Made by a program: the position numbers and the translations under genes. The notes under the pieces were generated by a model. It was not told the DNA's origin. It did not search any database and saw only the letters and a list, made by a program, of their open reading frames with translations. A DNA stretch of 64,000 nucleotides, taken from Aegilops tauschii subsp. strangulata (lineage: Eukaryota > Streptophyta > Magnoliopsida > Poales > Poaceae). The stretch lies in contig NC_053039.3 of the NCBI RefSeq assembly GCF_002575655.3, positions 47,245,290 to 47,309,289 of the forward strand. The letters run 5' to 3'. Positions 31,901 to 43,700 of the stretch are shown in pieces. Each line of letters opens with the position of its first letter. The first letter of the stretch is position 1.

Positions 31901-34900
31901 TTTGTGTTGTGCCTTTTGTAGTTCCTATCTAAGTGTTTTCTTGAAAGGAGTGTCATGTTTACTAACATTTTTATAATCCAGGTCCCCTCCAATGATGTAG
32001 TTAAGAACGAGCCAATCGGACCAAAATTTGAGGTATTTGTTTTGTATTGCTCATTATGTTTGTGTGCTATTTTTGTTTTTCTCATGCTTTTCATTTTTTG
32101 GCCTGAATTCTGTGTGTTTCGTTATGTCCAGAACACGTCTGTCCTGAATTCGGTGTACCAAACACCAAATTTTCTAGAATACCATAACTTTAAGGTTTTT
32201 TGTCAGAGCTTAAGATTAGCACTGGTGCTTAGCATATTGTGCGCTACGGATATTCGGTCAAGTAGCGCTGGTTCTAAGCATATCGACTTCGCTCATTATC
32301 CCCAGTCGGTTTTGTAAATGCCCAATTTGAATGCGGCAGGAGTATATATTATAGATTAAGTGGATAAATAGTGTAGTATTGATTGCAGATGAATTTACTA
32401 TAGTTTTTTGGTAATTTGATAATACCATCCAGTCTTTTTTATGACTTATCATGAGAAGCAGTTATAATACTGGATTTGCAAGTAAACTTATGTGGAACCT
32501 TTCTATTTGAAACAAATGTTGCATGTAGCTTACTGTCGTTTGGTTAGTTAACTGGTTGCCTGAATTCTGTGTGTTTCCTTATGTCCAGAACATTTCTGTC
32601 CTGAATTCGACGTACCAAACACCATTTTTTCCTATCAATGGTACACCTCTGAATACCAACTCTGTTGAGCAACCAACTACTTCACAACCTAAGGTCTGCT
32701 TGAAGTTTTTCAATTTTTTTCCCAATCCTAATTTCGATTGAACTTACAACAACATTTCAACTTCCTTTCTCAGCAGGAAGAAATTTTTCTATCGACTGAA
32801 GCACCTGATATCAAATTTTCTAGTGGAGTTAATGCAAAAAGAAGTTTTATATTGATTAGTTCCTCTTCTCCAAATGAAAGTGTGAAGCGCTCCCAAGGGA
32901 CTCCAATCGTTATTCAGGATGATTCTCCTATCACTCCTGCTGCTGCGACTAATGAAGACATACCAGCCTCTCACTGTGATACAAGTGTAGGAATCCCAAT
33001 GAACATGGACTTTGCTATCCAACAAGGTTATAATTCTTGCCTATTATGTTTTTTCCTTTCTGTGTTCTTCATTTTCTTGTATTATGAGTCTGGGCGCATT
33101 GCATCATTTAATGTTCAAACTTTTTATATCTGTGATATGCAGGCTATTCTACAATGAATAATGCAGAAGCTGGACCGAGTACAGGAACTAATACAATTGA
33201 AAAGAAGAACAGAAAGAAAAGAGCAGCTAAACTTCAATCCCCCGATCCACCCAAGAAACTCAAAATCTCTCGTGAAGTGGATATCTTCTTTTCCAAATAT
33301 CTGAGGAAGCCTATCTTCCAAGAATAGTTAATTCTCTTATTCCTTTAGTTATTTTATCGTTTCTTATTCATTAATTTATGAGAACTTTTTTAGTCTAGAC
33401 ATCTACCTAGAAAAATAATTGTAGACATTTTCTAATGTGCAAGCAATTTTATGCACTAAATTAGTTGTAGACATTTTTCCTCATATTTGTATTATGTAAT
33501 CCCAACAATTTTCTGGATCAACCAAAGGTAGTTGAGATGAAAAACTTTGTAGTTCATACAATTTTAGACTAAAAAGAAATCATATGGATACCAAACTAAT
33601 TTAGTTTACATCTCAATGTTCATACCCCTATAAAAGGATGTTTAACTTTTTCTTTTGGCCACCGTAGTGTTGCATATGTATTTTATTAATTGTTAAACTA
33701 TATTTTTAAGATCCATTTTCTCATTTTAACATTAGTTATGCTTCTTTATTCTGTCCAGCACTCTTTTTGTTGACATAGAGGGTTTTCCTGTAAGCTATGA
33801 GAATTACTTAAATTCATTTAAAGCGAGGGGTGAGATTGGAGATGAAGTGATGAACTCATTTATTCAAGTTCTTAACTACGAATCAAAGATGTCATCTGAA
33901 GTAAAGCCTTCTGTCAAGAAGTACTGTTTCACTTCGTACTTCACTGTGGGTTTTCCTTCTAAACTGCCTATTTGCTTCTCTTTTGACCAATTTTTCTTTT
34001 TACTTACACTCAAACTGAGATATTTTCTAATTTGCATTTTGTTGTTCACAGAATAAATTGTTGGTTCCCCCTGAGTTATTTGATCCAGTTTCGTGCATAC
34101 GAGAATTTGACAGGATTAATTAAGAAGAAAGCCTCTGGAAGCAAGACTTGGTAAATCTTTTTCAACTTATTCAATGTTAAGCAAGATCTATTCTATTTGT
34201 TTTTATACTCATTCTGCTTTTTCTTGTTGAACAATTATACTTCCATGCTATAAAATCAAACCATTGGGTTATACTTTCCATTAACTCTCTCTTTGAGAGA
34301 TCTCACTTTTTTGATCCCTGTGGCACCATTCTGGGAACTACCCAAGAAGAACTTGTCTACAACTTGGTAAGAAATTATTGAGACATAATATCCTTTGTTT
34401 TCCATACTTATTACTTTTTTCCCTCCTACTTGCTGTTATCACACTTGATACTCATCCTCATTTTTTTTCTGTGTTTGCTATTCTTTATGCAGGCATGACT
34501 CAGGCCACTATCTGCCTTTGTACATCGAAAATTTTGAAGGCAAAGCTATGAAGACTTTCAGTGTGGTATATCTTGAAAACTCTTTGCCTTATTAATTTTT
34601 TTTCTGTATGTGCAAAACTGAATCCAAAACAAACTAGTGAGGTAGGCCATTTGATGTGTTGCAAGTTGGAGACATCTGCTGGCCCTATTTTTCTGCCAAA
34701 TGAACACCATGAAGTCCGTTAAACTACATGTGCTTTCTCTTAGCTTACTAGGGGATGACATGACTTGATTTTGTTCGATCGTGGCACAATTCTTGGGTAC
34801 TTTTCCATGTGGCAAGACTAAATGCTAGTCCCAATCATATGCCCATTTTGTTTAAAAGCTAGGACTTGTCTATGTACATTGCATGCATGGGTGGAATTGA

Positions 34901-35279
34901 TATTATTCATTTTTTTGAAGTGTGAGTTTGTTTACTATCGATCCTTCTTTTACCGACAATATCTTAGGTCTTGTTATGTGTTGTCACATGTCCTCCCAGC
35001 AGTAATTTTTTCACCATGCTCATATGATTAGTCAAGCTTTTTTTAGTGTTTACTATCTCTGCAGCTTCCTGTAATAAGTCAGTGATCTAGTTCTGTAGTA
35101 CTTTTTTTCTAGTACTTTAAAATGTTTTCTCAAGTTTTGTTCCTCTATCTCTCATAATTTGTGTATAGTGTCTTTATACCCAGGCCAACATTCTGAAGTA
35201 CAGGATGATATCTGTGTTCAAGTTATTCAAAAGCACTTTGAACAAGCTGAAGGAAGAAGATCTGCCAATAGCAAATTGA
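28999..35279 (+). pseudogene. Ulp1-like (C48) cysteine-protease-type gene of a Mutator-like element, multi-exon, decayed
   Basis: A series of in-frame segments with good GT-AG borders encodes a large protein. Exons by my reading: 28999-29011, 30008-30100, 30536-31217, 31298-31459, 31548-31643, 31744-31893, 31982-32032, 32132-32194, 32589-32693, 32777-33026, 33143-33327, 33759-33945, 34052-34150, about 34237-34366, 34493-34565 and 35184-35279. The 30536 exon has the N-terminal region found in plant transposon-encoded Ulp1-like proteins. The middle is Ser/Pro-rich with a basic KKNRKKRAAK. The last exons match the C48 fold: EIGDEVMNSFIQVL, SNHWVILSINSL (likely catalytic His), FFDP (Asp) and HDSGHYLPLY, where Ser replaces the expected Cys. 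Lesions: stops at 31212 and 33325, a one-base indel near 34118, and no acceptor AG before the 34.24-kb exon. The border between the second and third exons also does not keep frame. I infer an origin in a ULP1-carrying MULE. Confidence 0.6.
32095..32625 (+). repeat. duplicated intron-exon segment inside the Ulp1-like gene
   Basis: The stretch from about 32100 to 32170 (cctgaattctgtgtgtttc, the acceptor tatgtccag, then an exon starting NTSVLNSVYQTP) recurs at about 32556-32625, where the exon starts NISVLNSTYQTP. The spacing is about 457 bp. Both copies keep the splice acceptor and reading frame. The first copy continues into unrelated sequence. Confidence 0.8.
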
Positions 35280-35460
35280 CTTTTTCCGCAAGATGCATCT
35301 GCAAACATTTTGAATGTGTAATTGATCGGAGAAGAGCATGCATTTTCATGTCTGCAATAGTTTCATCTGTAATCATATGGTAGTAGATAGTACTAGTTGT
35401 TTAAACATATGTCACCCGCGAGCAACTGCTATACTCTTTTGGATATCTACTCTTCTTCAG

Positions 35461-35625
35461 GAACTATATAGTATCTATGTTGCAATTACTGGGCGTACTA
35501 AGCGTATCTTTTGTTTTGCTAAAAGTGGAACTATATTTTCTTCGTGAACTATATAGTATCTATGTTGCAATCTCTGCGCATACTAAGCGTATATTTGTTT
35601 TACTAAAAGTGGAACTATATTTCCT
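35461..35625. repeat. two tandem copies of an 85-bp sequence
   Basis: GAACTATATAGTATCTATGT begins at 35461 and again at 35546. The copies share the catactaagcgtat and ctaaaagtggaactatatt phrases and differ by a few substitutions. It lies just beyond the last exon of the Ulp1-like gene. Confidence 0.85.
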
Positions 35626-36059
35626 GTATTTTTCTTTATTTTTTTGTCCCTTCCATGTGTTTTAAAATATTTGCCACCTCAAATATAAACAGATGTCAAT
35701 GTTTGATTTAAGCCGGTTTTAGCTTTTTCATGTTTCACAGTTATTCTTTTTATCTATCGAGTTAATTACCCGGCACAACTGATTTAGAATGTGCCCCTCG
35801 TTGTCAATAGCATGGTAGTGATGGTCATGCTTGGGTTTGGCGATACTTTTACACATGGCCTCACGCATGTGATGAAAATGCGTGATGGCTCATGAAGTGC
35901 GAATGTACAATTTCTTTGTGCATCTCTGTCGAGTGACCGCCCTTCATAATTTACTCTTCGATCGACACTCAAATTATAAGAGAGATAGGTAACAAGCGGT
36001 TGCAACTTGTCAATTTTTTGGTTTTTGTCATGGTTCGCGCTTTCTTCATCTACAATTGT
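35626..36059. other. intergenic stretch without a recognised feature
   Basis: No gene or repeat of note is seen between the 85-bp duplication and the AT-rich array. Confidence 0.4.
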
Positions 36060-39000
36060 GAAATGTTGGGAAAGGACAACTGCTTTTGTTGAAAAATAAT
36101 ACGGTGTTCATGGAAAACCAAATTAATTCACTTGAATTCAATACTAGTTCACCAACATTGAAACTTTATTTCACCAAATCCAAATTCAGTTCATTAGTAT
36201 TCAAAAATAATTCAGATAAATTAGTTCACATTATTAAAAGTTTAGTTCATGAAAGCAAATTAGTTCAAAACTAGTTCAAGAACAATTCAAAATTTATCTC
36301 ATAAAAATTAATTTTCCATACCATCAATTTTCAAAATTACTAAAAAAATACACTAGAATTTAAAACAAAATTATTTTCAATCGATTTTGGAGCTATTTCA
36401 CCACCATTCAAAATTTAGTTTACAAAATTCAAATTCAATTCATCAAATTTCAATTTTAGTACACTAAATCCAAGATCAATTCATCATTTTCCAAATCCAA
36501 TTCATCAATTGCAAATTTAGTTTACTTGGATTCATAATTGAGTTCACAAAATTTAAATTCAGTTCATCAAAATTTTATTCAAAAGTAGTTCCCGTCATTT
36601 CAAATTTTAGTTCAACTTTTTTAAAAGTATAGTTCACAAAATTCAAATTCACTTCATCAAATTTGTATTAAAAAGTACTTCACGGCATTTTCAATTGTGA
36701 GTTGACAACTATTCAAATGTACTTCATGGAAAACCAAACTAGTTCTCTTGAATTCCAAACTAGTTCACCAACATTCAAATTTTATTTCAAGTGAATTCAA
36801 ATTCAGTTCAACAATTTTAAATTTTAGTTCAATAAATTCAAATTAATTACATCAAATTTCAAAATTAGCTCACTTGGATTCAAATTTTAAAGTTCAGTTC
36901 ACTAAATTCAAATTAATATCAATACTAGTTTAGTTCACTAAATTTTAGTTTAGTTCGCTGAATTCAAATTAATTTTAAAGTTTAGTTCACTAAATTTCAA
37001 TTCACTTCAATACTCATCATAATTTCAAAGTTTAGTTCACTGAATTCAAATTAATTTCATCAAATTTCAAAATTAGTTCACTTGGATTCAAATTTTAGTT
37101 CACGCAAATCTAATTCAGTTCATCAAATTTGTATTCAAAACTAGTTCAGTTGTTTCCAATTTTAGTTCAATTTTTTTAATCCAAACTATAGTTCATGGAA
37201 AATCAATTTTTTTTACTTTTATTCAAAACTAGCTCACCAACATTCATATTCATATTCAGTTCACTTCAAATTCATTTAATCAAATTTCAAAATTAGTTCA
37301 CTTGGATTCAAAATTTAGTTCACGCAAATCTAATTCTATACATCCAATTTGTATTGAAAACTAGTTCAATTGTTTCCGATTTTAGTTCAATTTTTTAATC
37401 CAAACTATAGTTCATGAAAAATCAAATTAGTTCACTTGAATTCAAAACTAGTTCACCAACATTCAAATTATAGTGAACCAAAATCAAATTCAGTTCTCCA
37501 ACATTCAAAGTCTAGTTCACCAAGTTCAAATTCGGTTCATCAAGTCACAATTTTAGTTCACTAAATTCATATTCAGTTCACTTCAATACTCATCAATTTC
37601 AAAGTTTAGTTCACTGAACTCAAATTCATTTCATCAATTATTAAAATTAGTTCACTTGGATTCAAATTTTAGTTCACACAAATCTAATTCAATTCATGAA
37701 ATTTGTATTCAAAACTAGTTCAATTGTTTCTGATTTTAGTTCATTTTTTTAAGTCCAAGATATAGTTCATGGAAAATAAAATTAGTTCACTCGAATTCAA
37801 AAATAGTTCATCAACATTCAAATTATAGTGAACCAATATTCATATTCAGTTCTCCAACATTCAAAATCTAGTTCACCAAGTTCAAATTCGGTTCATCAAA
37901 TCACAATTTTAGTTCACTAAATTCATATTCAGTTCACTTCAATACTCATCAATTTCAAAGTTTAGTTCACCGAATTCAAATTCATTTCATCAAAATTTTA
38001 AAATTAGTTAAGTAGGATTCAAATTTTAGTTCATGCAAAACTAATTCTGTTCATCAAATTAGTATAGAAAACTAGTTCAATTGTTTCCGATTTTAGTTCA
38101 ATATTTTTTAAAATCCAAACTATAGTTCATGGAAAAAGATTAGTTCACTCGAATTCAAAACTAGTTCACCAACATTCAAATTATAGTGAACCAAAATTCA
38201 TATTCATATTCAGTTCACTTCAATACTCATCAATTTCAAAGTTTAGTTCATTGAATTCAAATTCATTTCATCAAATTAGAAATTAGTGCACTTGGATTCA
38301 AATTTTAGTTCACGCAAATCTAATTCTCTTCATCAAATTTGTATTGAAAATTAGTTCAATTGTTTCCGCTTTTAGTTCATTTTTCAATCCAAAATATAGT
38401 TCATGGAAAATCAAATTAGTTCACTAGAATTCAAAACTAGTTCACCAACATTCAAATTATAGTGAACCAAAATCAAATTCAGTTCTCCAACATTCAAAGT
38501 CTAGTTCACCAAGTTCAAATTTGGTTCATCAAATCACAATTTTAGTTCACTAAATTCATATTCAGTTCACTTCAATACTCATCAATTTCAAAGTTTAGTT
38601 CACTTAATTCAAATTCATTTCATCAAATTTTAAAATTAGTTTTCTTGGACTCAAAATTTAGTTCATGCAAAACTAATTCTGTTCATCAAATTTGTGTTGA
38701 AAACCAGTTCAATTGTTTCCAGTTTTAGTTCAATTTTTTTAATCCAAACAAGAGCTCATGGAAAATGAAATTAGTTCACTAGAATTCAAAACTACTTCAC
38801 CAACATTCAAATTATGGTGAACCAAAATCAAATTCAGTTCTCCAACACTCAAACTCTAGTTCACCAAGTTTAAATTCGGCTCATCAAATCACAATTTAGT
38901 TCATTAAATTCATATTCAGTTCACTTCAATACTCTTCAATTTTTAATTTTAGATCACCGACTTCAAATTCATTTCATCAAATTTTAAAATTACTTCACTT

Positions 39001-40280
39001 CGATTCAAATTTTAGTTCACGCAAAACTAATTCTGTTCATCAAATTTTTGTATTGTAAACTAGTTCAATTGTTTCCAATTTTAGTTCAACTTTTTTAGTC
39101 CAAACTATAGTTCATGGAAAATCAAATTACAATTCACTCGTATTCAAAAGCTCACCAACATTCAAATTATAGTGAACCACAATTCATATTCATATTCAGT
39201 TCACTTCAATACTCATGAATTTCAAAGTTTAGTTCACTTTATTCAAATTCATTTCATCAAATTTGAAAATTAGTTCACTTGGATTCAAATTTTAGTTCAC
39301 ACAAATCTAATTCTGTTCATCAAATTTTTATTGAAAACTAGTTCAATTGTTTCCAATTTTGGTTCAATTTTTTTAAATCCAAACTATAGTTCATGGAAAA
39401 TCAACTTATAGTTCACCAACATTCAAACTATAGTGAACCATATTCAAATTCAGTTCTGCGACATTAATATTTTAGTTCACTTTGATACAAATAAGTTCAC
39501 TACTTTGTTTTTCGTCGATGTAATTTCATGATTTAGTTCACAAATTTTAAAATATGGTTCATGACAAAACAAATTAATTCACCTGAATTCAAAACTAGTT
39601 CACCGACACTCAAATTTTAGTCCACAAAAATATAAATGCAACTCATCAAATTTATTTTTTAATTCACTAAATCATCAAATTTTGAATTTTAGCTAATTTG
39701 TGTTCAAAATTTAGTTCATAAAATTAGTTTTATTGATTTCAAAACTAGTTCACCAACATCATCTAAATTTGAAATCAGTTCATCAAATTTCAAAATTAGT
39801 TCGCTTGGATAAAAAAATCTAGTTCACAAAAATCAAATTCAATTCATCAAATTTGTAATCAAAAGTAGTTCAGTTGTTTCTAATTTTCAAAAGTAGTTCA
39901 GTTGTTTTTAATTTTAGTTGAGAAAAATCAAATTCAATTCATGGAACACCAAATTATTTCACTACACTTCAAAACGTTTTTCATCAACATTCAAAATTGA
40001 TGAAATGAATTTGCATTATATAATTCAGTTATCCAATATTCAAAATGTATTCTTATTTAGCTCTTTTCGATACGAAATAAGCACACTTTTTCCAACTTCA
40101 ATGCAATTCCAATTTTAGTTTATGCAAAACCAAAGTAATTCACTTGATTTGTATTCTAAACCAAAGTAATTCTACTTTAGAATGTTACAAATTTAGTTAA
40201 CTAAAATACAAATTTGAAAACTACTTCACTAAAACCGAAAATTTCTTTTACTTGAATCCAAACTCAAGTCAATAATATCG
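36060..40280. repeat. AT-rich tandem array with higher-order period of about 990 bp
   Basis: The whole block is made of short units around TTAGTTCACCAAATTCAAAT. A landmark (CCAAACTATAGTTCATGGAA and variants) occurs at about 37181, 37400, 37755, 38115, 38389, 38743, 39100 and 39379. From 37400 on, the steps are 355, 360, 274, 354, 357 and 279 bp: two long monomers and one short one, repeated twice, with 37400 to 38389 and 38389 to 39379 being 989 and 990 bp. The short monomers lack the part around agttctccaacattcaaagt and share cattcatattcagttcac. The edges (36060-37150 and 39400-40280) are degenerate. There are no long open frames. It separates the Ulp1-like and FAR1-like genes. Confidence 0.88.
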
Positions 40281-40788
40281 GATTAAACTTCAGAAAAATA
40301 CAAATTCATTTTGTTTGAACACAAACATGTCTTTTTTACTACCCTTTTTTGTACTTCTTCATGTCTCACTATTTTTCTCAATTTTGTTTTTCCTAAAGCA
40401 AAATTTTCAAGGCAAAATGTATATTCATGTCTATATTCGAGTGCATCATCTTGAGTATGAAATGAAAAAAATAATATCTCATACATCACAAAGGCACCAA
40501 CTAAAAAATATATTTTCTAAACACAAATAGTGAGGCATTTACTATTCCTCATACTACCAAATAATTTCTAGTTGCACACTAATATTTTCAATAAGGAATA
40601 AGGACACCATTTCCAATTACAGCAAAATTAATGTTCTGTTATATATTTCCCTTAAAAAAGTAATACCACAATCTATGCTACATCCTACATAAATAGCCAC
40701 TGTTTTTATATCCAGCATACCAACTTCAACCTGAAGTGTTTCAACAATTTCTTTTCTTAACTGTTTTTATGCACTAGTACTCACACCT
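40281..40788. other. AT-rich DNA downstream of the FAR1-like gene
   Basis: No gene is seen. It would hold the 3' untranslated region and polyadenylation signal of the minus-strand gene that ends at 40789. Confidence 0.4.
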
Positions 40789-43700
40789 TCATATTGATTT
40801 TTTTCTCTTTCGGGCAGCACACTTTTGAGCTCCAGTTTCTGAACGAGGCTTCATTCTATTCCCTTTCTTGACAAACTTGTTCTTTTTAACAGCAGGATCT
40901 TTCAGACCCTTGTCACTATTTTTGTTCCTTTCATTCTCATTTACTTCTTGGTTCCCTTCTGTTACTTCTCTCCCAGCAAGATACTTGTTATGCGCAGTCT
41001 TCACTGCATCTAATAATTCTTGACAATACCCAGAATCATGACTAATGTCCGAACAGACCTCACCAACAGTATTCATAACAATTGCATACTGCACGACATT
41101 GTGCGACTTGTCTTGGCTTTGTGCACCAAGAACATCAAACTTGTGCTTCCTTAGCTCAATCTCTCTGAATTCTCTTGTCCATCTTGCCACTATATACTTT
41201 TCTGGTATCTTGAGGTAATCAAACTGAGTAAACAGTCTCAGAATGTGGCAGCATAAAATTCCATCCCTGTCAAACTTTCCACATTCATAGTCAAATTGCT
41301 CAGCAGCTTGATCTACATGCACAGTGAATATCTCCCTGTCGAATTATGGGTTCTCATACTCAAAGTTTCTTTTAAGTTCATATATTTTTTATTTTTCTCA
41401 ATCTCTCTCACTCCAAAAGCGGTGGCATTCATCATCTCTGTCAGGAACTTGCTGTATATGGCTCTAGTATATATCTCAGCTGCATGTCGTTCAAACCGCT
41501 GATATCCCCACATAACAGGAACTTTCTCATTAGACAAGAACCTATCTTTGTTTTCTATATGTATCACATTCTCCTGGAACAATTCATATTGACGGATAAA
41601 TGTTTCAATTGTGTCTTTCCTCAAAACATAATCCTTAAAGTTAGAGTTGAAACTCTCACTTCTGCTTGTTGATCTAGTGAAAGGACAGAACACTCATTAG
41701 AAGTAAGCAGGAACATAGTACTCCCTATTCTCCCACATCCGCTTGATGCGAGCATGTTTCCCACAGCTGTGCTTCTCCAGCATTTCATGCCATTTTGTTT
41801 CAAACTCCTCACCTGTCAATGACTGCATGATACATTCATCCAGGTCCTTCTCCATCCCTTTCTTCAAATGAAAGTAAACTTTCAGATTCTCCCTTGCTTT
41901 CCTCCAAACATGCCAAATACAAAATCTGTGCAATGCACCTGGAAACACCTTTGGAACTGCTACTTTCATAGCAGCATCTTGATCAGTGAGCACAACTCTT
42001 GGCTTCTTTCCACCCATCAATTCAACAAATGTCTCAAATAGGCACTTGAAAGTATCTGCTTTCTCATCCTGCAAAAGAGCCCACCCAAAGACAATTGTTC
42101 TCGAGTGGCCATTAACTCCTATTATTGGCGCAAAAGGCATGTTATATTTGTTGGTGCTGAACGCTGTGTCAAACGAAATAATATCTCCATACAACAGGTA
42201 ATCCAGCCTTGACCTTGAATCTGTCCAAAACAAACTAAGGATGGAATTGGAAGAATCTCTCTGTGCTTTGTATACAAAACCAGGCTTATCAACTTGCAAC
42301 TTCTCGATATAATCCAAAGTGTGTTCTATGTCTGTGTTTCTTCTCTTCTCACGCTCATCTTGCTTCAAATTGTCATGTTTATTCACATCAAAAGTTATAT
42401 TCCCAAATTTTCCACCACACAGCTTCCTAAATATGCTCATGATTTTCCTAGGTTTTATTCTGTGTTCCTGTATCAGCCTGGACAATAATTTCTCAGCATC
42501 ATTCATGCTTCTATGACTAAGGAAGAACTGTGTTAGAGATGGAGAAGAAACCAAATCATGGTTATGCTTCAAATCTTGGGATTGAATGTGCCATTTTCCA
42601 TCTTCCAAGTTGACTGTAACATGCATTTGGCATTTTGTTCTTTGAAGAACATTTCTCCTCCTTTTTCTCGCCCCTGTATATGTTGATACAGTCTTCCTAC
42701 TCTTGTTGCAAACAAAAGATATCTTTCTATTCTTGTGATTTCTTCCTTTCTTTATTCCGAATCCATTCGCGAGAGCATATACATTAACAAACCTTTTAGC
42801 ATCATCCAGCGTACTGAACACCTTCCCAACTTGAGGTACATTTGTCTTCTCTATTTCATCTGGCGTAGGAAACATATACTCTTCATCTTTGGAAACACTA
42901 TCATCATCATCTTCATCAGAATCCCCACTGCTATTACCAATATCTTGCGTTGTGTATTCAACAACCTTCTCACAAGAAAGTGCATCCTACACATTTTAAA
43001 AATACAACATGAGCAATGAAAAACAGAAAGTCTGTAATTTCTTTGAATAACTTTCATGAAGTTACAACAGAAAACATAAAATTACATAGTACAAACCTTA
43101 TCAGAACCAAGCACCACGCTCACTGCATTTTCATTTTGAAGAGAAGATATTATATCTCCTGCTAGTTCAGCATCTTGATTTCCACTTATGACACTAGAAG
43201 AAGGACCTGAAGAAACTCCAACACACTTTTGTTGTGGTTCAAAATTTATCTACAATTTTTGCAGAAAAACATGCAATTAAACACCATGTAGATAAAAAGA
43301 ACAGATTTTACAAACATCTTGTTTTAGTCTTCATCGAAATACCTCTTCAATACCTTGACCATTTGATGCATCTTTATCTTCTTCATTATACTCTCACTCA
43401 GTCATGTGTTCTACAACACATTGTGAAGTAATAACTGTTTGCGCAAATGATTCCAATCTGTTCTGCGTGCTAAATTTTTCTTGACTTAACATCAATTCCT
43501 GACTACTTAGTACTTCCTGAAATATTCAAGCAAGTCAATATTAAAAAATTTATTTAACAATGACTTCTCCCTAAGGAGGAACTTCACTAGAAAAATTGTT
43601 GTCCACACCAACTTCACTTTCTTACCTCTGTTTTCTTCTTCATTTCATGATGCATTACATATTGGTCAAATTCAAGCATAACATCATCACCCTGCATCAA

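Noticed and set aside
36060..40280. CRISPR-like or centromeric array
   Set aside because: There are no unique spacers between identical repeats and the genome is a plant nucleus. A centromeric satellite is unlikely because the block is only about 4 kb and lies between transposon-type genes, though I cannot exclude a shared origin.
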